A DNA stretch of 37,256 nt from Streptomyces sp. BV286 (GTDB lineage Bacteria; Actinomycetota; Actinomycetes; Streptomycetales; Streptomycetaceae): NCBI RefSeq assembly GCF_019090165.1, contig NZ_JAHRIB010000140.1, forward strand, positions 1 to 37,256, read 5' to 3'. Position numbers and translations under genes: made by a program. The notes below the pieces were generated by a model. That model was not told the DNA's origin. It ran no database searches and saw only the letters and a list, made by a program, of their open reading frames with translations. Shown here piece by piece: positions 23,440 to 30,798 of this stretch; the stretch's first letter is position 1, and each line of letters starts with the position of its first letter.

Positions 23440-23840
23440 CGCTCAGGATGGTCTCCACCGCAACTTCCGGGTTGAAAGGCTCCACGAGTTCCTTGACTGC
23501 GACGGCCACGAGGCGCGCAGGCACATCACCAGCAGCGCGCTCACGTACTCGACGGCCTCCGCCGGCGAGAGCACCGGTATCCGCTGGCGCAGTGTCCGCA
23601 CAGCGTGCACGCGTCCGTGCGTGGCGGTGATTCCGCACAGCGCATCGTGCAGGTCCTCTACTGCGGCCCGCACCGGCAGCCACGTATCCAGACCCGGTGG
23701 TCGATCTCCCACTCCCCTGATTTCGGCGAGACGACCCCAATCCGGTGCAGTCCCCGTCGCCGCGGCCGACCAGGTACGGCCCACTACGGAACTTTCTCCG
23801 CTTGGATCAACTACACGGCGAATCCCGAATGCACAACGCC
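23440..23840 (-). pseudogene. Decayed unrecognised gene
   Basis: The minus strand has coding-like stretches in two frames: WLPVRAAVEDLHDALCGITA, then IPVLSPAEAVEYVSALLVMC in one, continuing as VAVAVKELVEPFNPEVAVET and ILSGAAIRAGKRPEG in another after about 23520. They read like one helical protein split by a frameshift. I do not recognise the family. It converges on the DUF3885 remnant. Confidence 0.35.
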
Positions 23841-24060
23841 AGGTTCGTAGGCTCAGCGCGCTACTGCCACTGAGGATTGGATGGGACAGACTGCGCCGGC
23901 ACCACCCTGTGCACGACGGACAAAGAAGCCTGCACGTATGACAAAGGCCGGGTTCCACGCCGCCGCTAGTGTCCGTGGCAGAGCCCGGGACAGCACCGCG
24001 AACCGTCCTCGGGCATGCACGGAAACGACAGTGCTTCTCGCACGGAGAGGAACGACAGGC

Positions 24061-24495
24061 ATGCGCAGGACAGGCAGGAGCAAGGCACTTCTGGCGACCG
24101 GAACCTTGCTGGGGGCCCTGATGGGAGTGGCCACCGCCGCCGTCCCGGCCCACGCGGCGGACGGGGTGTGTACGGGAGCGGCCTCGGTGCAGAACGGATC
24201 GACGGGCCGGCACTTTGTGTACCCGATCAACGTCGCCAACAACACCATCTACTGCTACCTGCAGGCCGGGCACACCGGCCCGGGAGTCAGGGCCCTGCAG
24301 AAGAACATGAACAGCTGTTACGGCAAGAAGCTAGAACTCGACGGCATCTTCGGGTCCGACACCAGGAATGCTCTGCGTGACGTCCAGGGCAGGATCGGTG
24401 CGGTGGTCGACGGCGTCTACGGCCGGGAGACCCTGGCCAAGATGAAGTGGGCCCGCTACAGCAACGAAACCGGCGCCAAGTACGACTGCGTCTGA
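24061..24495 (+). CDS. Secreted peptidoglycan-binding domain protein 1
   Basis: 144 aa from ATG 24061 (the open frame extends 60 codons further upstream without signs of use). A Sec signal peptide runs to about residue 32 (MRRTGRSKALLATGTLLGAL, cut at AHA-A). The mature part has four Cys that may form two disulfides and one PG_binding_1 repeat: GPGVRALQKNMNSCYGKKLE, LDGIFGSDTRNALRDVQGRI and DGVYGRETL. It has no catalytic domain, so it probably docks on peptidoglycan in the wall. A paralogue follows 94 bp downstream. Confidence 0.85.
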   Translation: MRRTGRSKALLATGTLLGALMGVATAAVPAHAADGVCTGAASVQNGSTGRHFVYPINVANNTIYCYLQAGHTGPGVRALQKNMNSCYGKKLELDGIFGSDTRNALRDVQGRIGAVVDGVYGRETLAKMKWARYSNETGAKYDCV

Positions 24496-24589
24496 GTTTG
24501 GCGTTTCACCTCGCAGGTCACTCGACCCGCTGATCTCACGGCGTGATCAAGATTCTCGCACCTGACCGATGCCTTCCGTGAGGAGCATG

Positions 24590-25033
24590 ATGTCTTTCCC
24601 TACGTCCCGCAACAAGCCGCGCGCCCTTACTGCTCTGGGTGCCCTGGCGGCCGTACTCACCTGCGGGGTCGCTGTCTCCCCCTCCGCGAGCGCGGCCGGG
24701 GTACACCCGACCTGCAATACCACCAAGGCTGTCTCCATCACCTCGGGTCACTCCGTCACGGTTCCCGCCTACGGCAGCGCCAAGACCCTGACCTGCAAAC
24801 TGGTACTCAACCAGGCCACGGAGAACCCGGCCGTGAAAGCACTGCAGCGGAGCCTGAAGACTTGCGAGGGCTACTCCTACCTTGGCATCGACGGCTTCTA
24901 CGGCCCGCAGACGTTCCTCGCCGTTGAGGCCCTCCAGGACAGCTATGGACTTTCCCAGGACGGCATCTATGGCCCGGACACCCGGGACAGCATGAAGCAC
25001 TACAGTTCCACACTGGGCTGCGCCCGCCTGTGA
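24590..25033 (+). CDS. Secreted peptidoglycan-binding domain protein 2
   Basis: 147 aa from ATG 24590, with GAGGAG six bases upstream. ATGs at 24587 and 24569 are alternatives. The signal peptide ends near ASA-AG (residue about 37). A PG_binding_1 module follows: NPAVKALQRSLKTCEGYSYL, GIDGFYGPQTFLAVEALQDS and DGIYGPDTR. Four Cys are spaced as in the preceding gene, so the two are tandem paralogues. A perfect 24-bp palindrome follows the stop codon and probably terminates transcription. Confidence 0.85.
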   Translation: MSFPTSRNKPRALTALGALAAVLTCGVAVSPSASAAGVHPTCNTTKAVSITSGHSVTVPAYGSAKTLTCKLVLNQATENPAVKALQRSLKTCEGYSYLGIDGFYGPQTFLAVEALQDSYGLSQDGIYGPDTRDSMKHYSSTLGCARL

Positions 25034-25070
25034 CACCACCATTCAGCGCCTGACAGAATCTGGCCGTCCC

Positions 25071-25094
25071 TCGCCGCTCCGGCCGGAGCGGCGA
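25071..25094 (+). terminator. Hairpin after the peptidoglycan-binding gene pair
   Basis: A 24-bp perfect palindrome (half-site TCGCCGCTCCGG) starting 37 bp after the stop at 25031-25033. In RNA it would fold into a very stable GC hairpin. No T-run, as is common for Streptomyces terminators. Confidence 0.6.
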
Positions 25095-25217
25095 TGCCGG
25101 GCAGCCGTTCCAGACTGCGATCGCGGGCAGTCGGGCTCCCGCCCGACTCGGCCACGGCGTCCTGGCCGACTTCCACTGCAGCCGGGCCGAAGCCCTCATC
25201 GTCCTGCCGGCCAAGGA

Positions 25218-25574
25218 GTGCGGGGCGGTCACTTGCCCTTCGCTGCTCCACCCGCCGCACGTGCTTCCAGGCACAGCTGGCCTGGCGGTGACCTCCTATT
25301 CCCCGACGAGGCATGTCTGCTGGTCAGCCAGTGCTTGCTGTTTGGGACGCGCAGAGAATCAACCGCAAGTCACAGCGGTGGCGGTGACTTCACCGATTCC
25401 TGGCCCGACCTGGCGAGCCTTCTCCACGCAGTCGCGCAAGCACTGCATGAAGGCGGAGACGTCCGCGGACTGCACCCCTGTCTCACTACGCAAGGCGGGA
25501 TGTGGTGGGACGAAGAGGGCTGCGGCGAACTGAACGGTCACCCGCTGAGGTCCGCACCGATCGGACTGCCCTAA
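25218..25574 (+). pseudogene. C-terminal fragment of an SMI1/KNR4-like or related hypothetical protein
   Basis: From about 25278 the frame reads GGDLLFPDEACLLVSQCLLF, then DFTDSWPDLASLLHAVAQAL, and ends GMWWDEEGCGELNGHPLRSA. A DSWP helix followed by a GG-x-WWD strand and LNG-x-PLR-x-AP resembles the end of SMI1/KNR4-like immunity proteins, though this is from memory. Codons before 25278 lack coding character and no ribosome site is seen. Positions 25575-25897 show no convincing gene. Confidence 0.35.
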
Positions 25575-25897
25575 CCACCAGTCAGCACAGACCGCCGCCA
25601 AGTCAACGCAACGTACCTGAGACCAGCAGCACGCGGTCCTCCAGCGACAGACTCCAAGGCCGGCCGCGCTGCTGATCTGCACCGTGCTCGCGTCGCACCG
25701 AAGCAACCAACGTGGCCAAACAGCGCGAGTTCAGCCCAGTTAAGGGCTCTACCCAGGAGGGCACCGACGCCGTGATCACGCCAGCCACAACATGATCGTT
25801 GCATTCGGGAGAAGCAGTCGAGCGCCATGCCGTCGACCACGGAGCAGCATCCATCACCCCCGTAGCTCCGTGACTTGAGCTGGTCCAGAATGCCTCC

Positions 25898-26371
25898 ATG
25901 GCCGAAGAGGAGCACAACGAGGCAGGTGCACGCTCGTTCCTGTCATGCGCAGCTGAGGTGGCGCGGCTGCTGGACCTCGGGCACGCGGCCGACGTACCAG
26001 AGGCCCGCCGCGCGCGGCAGCTGGCTCATGCGGCACGCAGGCCACTGCTCGAACACGCCAGTCTGCCCGAAGAGTTCTTCAGCCCCTTGATGGCTGCGGC
26101 CGTATATGACCCGGACCCCAGCTTCTGCCGCTGGTTCGTTGAACCAGCCGTATTCGCATTCGGACGCCGCCGGGTCATGAAGGCGCTGCTCGACTATCTA
26201 CGGACAGGCACGGATGCGGAGCAAGAGGGTGCCGAGCGAGCTTGGTACTGCGCCCACGTGCCGCTCCGCGCGGACCGGTCCGCGGCTTACGCACCTGGCG
26301 GACGTCGCGATCCCGCCATGGACGAGACCCACGATCTGGTGGACGAGTGGCGGGAAACCCTGAAGCGGTAA
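25898..26371 (+). CDS. Hypothetical protein, probably C-terminally truncated
   Basis: 157 aa, alpha-helical and charged, no signal peptide or membrane segment. It begins MAEEEHNEAGARSFLSCAAE and includes FCRWFVEPAVFAFGRRRVMK and AERAWYCAHVPLRADRSAAY. I recall similar longer proteins in Streptomyces that continue after the EWRET motif with further helical repeats. Here the frame ends 3 residues later (LKR stop), so the C-terminal part seems lost at a junction near 26371. Positions 26372-26651 show no gene. Confidence 0.55.
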   Translation: MAEEEHNEAGARSFLSCAAEVARLLDLGHAADVPEARRARQLAHAARRPLLEHASLPEEFFSPLMAAAVYDPDPSFCRWFVEPAVFAFGRRRVMKALLDYLRTGTDAEQEGAERAWYCAHVPLRADRSAAYAPGGRRDPAMDETHDLVDEWRETLKR

Positions 26372-26651
26372 GCCATGCGGCCGGGCTACGTCGAAACCTG
26401 AGACTGCCTCGTTGTCGCGGGCTGTTGGCCGCTCTGCGGCAGCTGTGGGACAAGTAGACGAAGTGTGTTTTCTGTCCCCCTCGAAATGCGTGAGAACCCA
26501 TCTTCAAACCGGTGAGAGGCCTGACCGAGACACGGGTCAAAGGGGCAACGGGATGGATAGCTGCCGTGGGGACGAGGTCCGTGACGGTTCATGTGAGCCC
26601 TCGCCGCATTTCAGGGAGATGTCCGCGCTGCTCTGCCAGGGGCAGAACAGT

Positions 26652-26664
26652 GACCGGACCGGTC
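26652..26664. promoter_or_regulatory. Palindrome upstream of the hydrolase gene
   Basis: GACCGGACCGGTC, symmetric around one central base, 25 bp upstream of the hydrolase start. Candidate repressor site. No regulator gene is adjacent. Confidence 0.35.
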
Positions 26665-26689
26665 TCGATGATCACTACAGTCCAGTCTC

Positions 26690-27427
26690 ATGACGACGAT
26701 TACGACACGTACGGTCGAGTACCCGGCGGACGGTTTGACGATGATCGGGCACCTCGCGCTCCCGGCCGGTGTCGACCGCCGGCCCGCGGTGCTGCTCGGA
26801 CCAGAGGGCATGGGGCTCAGTGACGTCGAGTGCCGCCGGGCCGATGCTCTCGCCGAACTGGGATACATAGCGCTGGCCTTCGACCTTCACGGCGGGCGCT
26901 ATTTGGGCGACCCCGAGGAGATGCTGGCCCGTTGCTTGCCGCTGCTCGCTGATCCCGACCGGATGCGGGGCATCGGCCATGCGGCGCTCGACGTGCTGCG
27001 CATCGAACCGCGGACCGACCCCGACCGGATCGCCGCCGTCGGCTACGGCACCGGGGGCGCCATCGCGCTGGAACTCGGGCGCGACGGCGTCAACCTGCGC
27101 GCGATCGGGACAGTCAACGCAACTACCACGGGCCGACCGGGCGAGGCGGCGCGCATCCGCTGCCCGGTGTGGGCCGGGGTTGGGTCGGAAGACCCGATCA
27201 TGCCGCCCGCTCAACGGAACGCGTTCACCGCCGAGATGCAGGCCGCGGGCGTCGACTGGCGCCTTGCTGTCTACGGCGGCGCCATGCACGCCTTCCATCA
27301 CCCGCCGGTCGACCACCCCACGGTCCCCGGCGTCGGCTACCACCCACAGCACGCACAGCGAGCCTGGCGCGACGTCGTAGACCTGCTCGCCGAGTGCCTG
27401 CCCGTGACGGAGGCTCTGAGGACATGA
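26690..27427 (+). CDS. Dienelactone hydrolase-family protein lacking the usual nucleophile
   Basis: 245 aa. It starts MTTITTRTVEYPADGLTMIG. The alpha/beta hydrolase fold is clear: RRPAVLLGPEGMGLSD (oxyanion strand region), YIALAFDLHGGRYLGDP, and the elbow at 118-123. That elbow reads GYGTGG where the family normally has a Cys (GYCFGG) or Ser, so position 120 is Gly. The acid D168 (GSEDPIMPP) and base H200 (YGGAMHAFHH) are present. Either catalysis uses another residue (Thr 121 is adjacent), or the protein is a binding or regulatory relative. I recall close homologues with the same GYGTGG, so this is probably a real subfamily and not a mutation. Confidence 0.8.
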   Translation: MTTITTRTVEYPADGLTMIGHLALPAGVDRRPAVLLGPEGMGLSDVECRRADALAELGYIALAFDLHGGRYLGDPEEMLARCLPLLADPDRMRGIGHAALDVLRIEPRTDPDRIAAVGYGTGGAIALELGRDGVNLRAIGTVNATTTGRPGEAARIRCPVWAGVGSEDPIMPPAQRNAFTAEMQAAGVDWRLAVYGGAMHAFHHPPVDHPTVPGVGYHPQHAQRAWRDVVDLLAECLPVTEALRT

Positions 27428-27474
27428 GCCAGACAGATAGCATTTGTCTCCTATCGCTGTCCCACGGTGCAAAG

Positions 27475-28700
27475 TAGTCAAGGCGTCTGGCATGCCTCCA
27501 AACTGCAGGTTCCCAAGGCAGAGAGGACGACCTGTCAGATGGCAGCGCCGGACGATACGACATCCCGCTCTCCAGCTGGGGGCGGCGGAGAAGAGCCGCA
27601 GGCGGAGATTCTGGGGCTCCCAGCGTCGGGCCTCGCCGGTCAGTGCGAGCTTCGGCATCCAGGCGAGGAGGTCGAGCGCGAGCGAGACGATCTCCAGCCA
27701 GATCCGGTTCTGGGCCATGTCGTGAAGCGGGCTTCGCATTCTCCGTACGGAACTCAGCAGTTCGAGTAACGGACGGCGATGCACCGCTTCATGCCCCATT
27801 AGGTTGCGCAAGCCGGTGGCGTGAGCGGCGCGGATGCGATCTTCGCAGCGGGCCAGTCTGCGGTGACGCAGTTCCAGGCTGGCGAGCTGGCCGCCTTTCG
27901 TGTTGGTCGCGAAGCTGGTGAGCCGGTTGCCGTCGATGTCGGTGAAGCGCAACTGGGCACCGGGGTGCGGGCGTTCCTTACAGACGATCAGGCGCATGCC
28001 CCGGCGAAGTCGGTGCTGATCAGTGTCTGCCGTCCCCGCCGCAGGATTTTGGGCAGTTGCGCCAAAGCAGGTTGGGTAGTTTCGATCTGGTCGGCGGCGG
28101 TGTTGGAGCCCGCGTTGCCGGGCCGCAGGAGGGCGGCCACCGGTTCCCCGGAACCGTCCTGGCTGTGGTCGACAAACGCGACGAGCAGATCATGGCCGAA
28201 GGTCTCTTCCAGGTCGGAGTGGCGACCTGCTTCTCGGAGTGCGCGAGCACCAGCACCCCGTCGATGTCCACGATCACCTGGCCGTCGGCGGCCGGACTTC
28301 TCGCCCGGGCCAGCTCCCAGACCCGCTGACGCACTTGAGAACGTGCGCCCTGGATTGCCGCAAGAGCTTTCGGACCGGACGCGGCGAGCACGTCGACGAG
28401 ACGGGAGACCGTCGGATCGGAGGCCACCGGACCGAACACAGCCGACTCGGCCGGCAGCAAGCCGACGTCGGCCAGACAGTCGCCGCCGAGTGCGACGGCC
28501 AGGGCTACGTCCAGCAGGATCTTGCCCGGATCATGCACGGCCCGCCGCTTGCGTGACGGCGCCAGTGCCGCCGATATCGCGGTATCCAGGCCGGACTTGC
28601 GGACTGTTTCGATCAGCAGCACCGAGCCTGCCTGGGCAACCACCCCGCGACCGCCTCTCTCGACACGGATACGCGGGTAGCACCCGCTGCTCTTCTTCAC
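27475..28700 (-). pseudogene. IS1380-family transposase, frameshifted and internally deleted
   Basis: The N-terminal block runs from about 28700: RVERGGRGVVAQAGSVLLIE to VIVDIDGVLVLAHSEKQVAT, containing the first catalytic Asp pair. A one-base loss near 28215 shifts the frame to TFGHDLLVAFVDHSQDGSGE and LPKILRRGRQTLISTD, then a TGA. About 100 residues are missing before the C-terminal block MRLIVCKERPHPGAQLRFTD and NRIWLEIVSLALDLLAWMPK. A stretch of about 22 codons (HEAVHRRPLLELLSSVRRM) is inserted within that block, compared with the family pattern I recall. Clear terminal repeats were not identified. Confidence 0.8.
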
Positions 28701-28985
28701 CTGGGAAGTGCCTCTCCCGGTACCACGAACGGGACCCTCAGCAAGTCCTATCGTTGCAGCTCAGGGGCACCATCTGCTTTCTCGATCACCTGCCGGACGA
28801 CACCCCTCGTGAAAGCCCGAGGCCAAGGGAGGTCTTCCCCGTGGGGTGCCTGCGGCCGGCGGTCCGCGCCCATGCGACGAGCCCGTTCTCGCCAGCCGAC
28901 CGGAGCCGAATGAGGGCGGCAGATTCCGGAAGCCGCGCGCCCGTGGGAACCGTGCGCAGTGGGCAGAGCGCAGGGGCGGGCCCGA

Positions 28986-29762
28986 TCAGTTGGCCGACGT
29001 GCTCCGTGTCATCTCGGCTGCCTCGGTGATGGCGCGCTGTCCGAGATCGCCGGACAGCTGCATCGTGACGGCAGCCAGGACGTCGTCTCCGCCGACAGTC
29101 CGCCCATCCCCGCGGCGGGTCGACAGGGCGAGAAGGGGGTCCTTGAGCAGCGGGGCCGGGGCTGGCTCGCCCGGCACCACCAGACTGACCGTCCCGAACC
29201 GCTTGACCCCGCCCTCGCGGACGACCTTGGCCGCGTCCCGGGCCAGGGCCGTCAGGAACACGCTCGCGATTCCGTCCAGGTCGCGGACCATCGCCGGGGC
29301 CGCCCTCACCCCCCGGCCCCCCAGCAGCCTTCTCACTCCGGCCTCGAACCGGTGGGCGCCAGCCACACCACTTGGTGTACGCGCCCCGCGGCGCTCACGA
29401 AGAGACACGAGCGCACCATCGGCGTTGCGCACCTCGCCCATCAAGCCGTGGAAGGTCGGACTGTGCAGATACCACGCCGATCCCACCTCCACCTCAACGT
29501 TCCGGTCGATCGCCGAGATGAGGTCCTTGGGAATCAGCCTCTTCCTGGCCTCCTCGGCCGCCGCGCTTCTCGCGCCGTCGATGATCTCCGTCAGCAAGGT
29601 CCGCGTCACCGACGCGGCGGCCCACGCGGCCGACCGGGAGACGTGCAACGAGGTCACGTCCCTGAACACCGCTTTGACGAGCTGAGGCTTGAACGGCAGG
29701 TCGGTCACGACGGAAGCGGTCTGTCGACCGCTGCGCTCGGTGCGCAGGGGTTGTGTGGTCAT
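28986..29762 (-). CDS. Histone-fold doublet, H2A-like then H2B-like
   Basis: 258 aa with no signal peptide or membrane helix, so cytoplasmic. First fold, residues 24-90: alpha1 FKPQLVKAVFRDV, alpha2 at 47-72 (core ASVTRTLLTEIIDGARSAAA), L2 KRLIPK, alpha3 DLISAIDRNVE. This parallels eukaryotic H2A ([20 protein letters not shown], then TRIIPRHLQLAIRNDEE) residue by residue. Second fold, 139-254: alpha1 FEAGVRRLL, alpha2 at 157-182, a 40-residue loop in place of L2, alpha3 GDDVLAAVTMQL, then SGDLGQRAITEAAEMTRSTS. That end matches H2B alpha3-alphaC ([20 protein letters not shown]). Likely DNA-contact residues R43, K74 and R75 are kept. I infer a pseudodimer that could bind DNA. The alternative is a protein-binding histone fold. 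ATG 29762 is used, but the GTG in SVVTDLPF is possible. Confidence 0.75.
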   Translation of the reverse strand: MTTQPLRTERSGRQTASVVTDLPFKPQLVKAVFRDVTSLHVSRSAAWAAASVTRTLLTEIIDGARSAAAEEARKRLIPKDLISAIDRNVEVEVGSAWYLHSPTFHGLMGEVRNADGALVSLRERRGARTPSGVAGAHRFEAGVRRLLGGRGVRAAPAMVRDLDGIASVFLTALARDAAKVVREGGVKRFGTVSLVVPGEPAPAPLLKDPLLALSTRRGDGRTVGGDDVLAAVTMQLSGDLGQRAITEAAEMTRSTSAN

Positions 29763-29864
29763 CGAAGAATGTGCCTTCTGCTGTCGGAGGTGTCAGTTGT
29801 CCATGCCGCACCGGGCGGCGAGACCACAGTGCTCTGCGGAGGGCGCCGAGCGGCACAGGGCCTG

Positions 29865-29912
29865 CCGGGCGGGGCCGCCGGCACACAGAGGTGCAGGCGC
29901 GGCCCCGCCCGG
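29865..29912 (-). terminator. Strong hairpin between the ALF-repeat gene and the histone-fold gene
   Basis: 14-bp perfect inverted repeat, CCGGGCGGGGCCGC at 29865-29878 and its complement at 29899-29912, with a 20-base loop. It lies 79 bp after the ALF gene stop and 103 bp before the histone-fold start, so it probably insulates or attenuates the second gene. No T-run. Confidence 0.6.
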
Positions 29913-29990
29913 ATTCTCGGCGTTCCGGCGACCGGGCGTGCGGCAGGGGGTGCCGCCCGGGCGACGCGCTGTGATGCGGCGCTGTGCCGG

Positions 29991-30431
29991 TCAGGCGACC
30001 TGGTACCTGCCGACTTGCAGGAAGTGGCGCAGTGCTTCGGGGGTGTTGTCGTCGAGGGCGGCGTTGGCTGCCGCGCGCAGGGCCGGGCTGATGGATGGGT
30101 CGGCGAGGATGCGGGCGATGGCGAAGCGGTCGTCCTCGGCCTGGGCGATCCGGTAACCGGTCTCCAGCCAGGCGCGCATCGCGTCGGAATCGTTGGCGTC
30201 CAGGAGGGCGTTGACTTCTCGTGTCACACGCCGGCCGCTGTCCGGATCGGCGAGGATCCGGACTATGGCCACCCTCAGGTCGTCGGCGTCCGGCTCGTCC
30301 GCGGACGAGGACACCACGGCCAACGTCACCGCGGTGGGTGCCGCTGTGGCGGCGAAGGACGGGGTGGCGAGCAGGAGGGCCGGGGCGAGGATGCCCGCGG
30401 CGATGCCGGGCGCTACGCGATGCAGTCGCAA
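29991..30431 (-). CDS. Secreted ALF-repeat protein
   Basis: 146 aa from TTG 30431, chosen because GAGGAG lies 8-9 bases upstream and a signal peptide then starts immediately (MRLHRVAPGIAAGILAPALL, cut near SFA-AT). An ATG at 30491 is in frame but would place that ribosome site inside the gene. The mature part is made of short helical ALF repeats: LRVAIVRILADPDSGRRVTR, NALLDANDSDAMRAWLETGY, then RAAANAALDDNTPEALRHFL and QVGRYQVA. These Ala/Leu/Phe repeats are common in exported Streptomyces proteins, including toxin-carrying ones. No effector domain is present here. Same strand as, and upstream of, the histone-fold gene. Confidence 0.75.
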   Translation of the reverse strand: MRLHRVAPGIAAGILAPALLLATPSFAATAAPTAVTLAVVSSSADEPDADDLRVAIVRILADPDSGRRVTREVNALLDANDSDAMRAWLETGYRIAQAEDDRFAIARILADPSISPALRAAANAALDDNTPEALRHFLQVGRYQVA

Positions 30432-30667
30432 GGGGAATACTCCTCTTCGTTTGCTACGGAGGTGAGTTGAGGACGCCTCAGCGGCGTTCACTTCGGTGAT
30501 GCTGCCACCTGGGTCTGACAGTGGCGGTTGCCCCTGCGGTCGCAGGGCACCGTCGCCGCGGACATGGCCGGTGTTTCATCCGCGGCGCGCTTTCGAGCAG
30601 GACGGCCTGGAGCGCGGCTCGCGACTGTCGGGGCATGATCGGGGCGAGACGATTCCTGAGGGCGCTC

Positions 30668-30745
30668 ATGGTGTGGTCCGAGCGTGTGGTGGTGCGCGAC
30701 GGGGTTCGGCTTGTCTGCCGGGACCAGGGCGCACCGGGGGTGAAG
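30668..30745 (+). pseudogene. N-terminal stub of an alpha/beta hydrolase
   Basis: The frame from ATG 30668 reads MVWSERVVVRDGVRLVCRDQ followed by GAPG, matching the first strands of alpha/beta-fold hydrolases just before the HG oxyanion motif. Past about 30745 the sequence changes and the catalytic core is missing. The rest of 30492-30798 shows no gene. Confidence 0.45.
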
Positions 30746-30798
30746 CGCTCCGGGTCTGAGGGAGGCTCCGGACTCCCCCGGTGTGGTCGTGCAGCCCT

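Noticed and set aside
26675..27430. Minus-strand continuation of the IS1380 frame across the hydrolase gene
   Set aside because: The hydrolase reads correctly on the plus strand with clear fold motifs. The minus frame here is a shadow.
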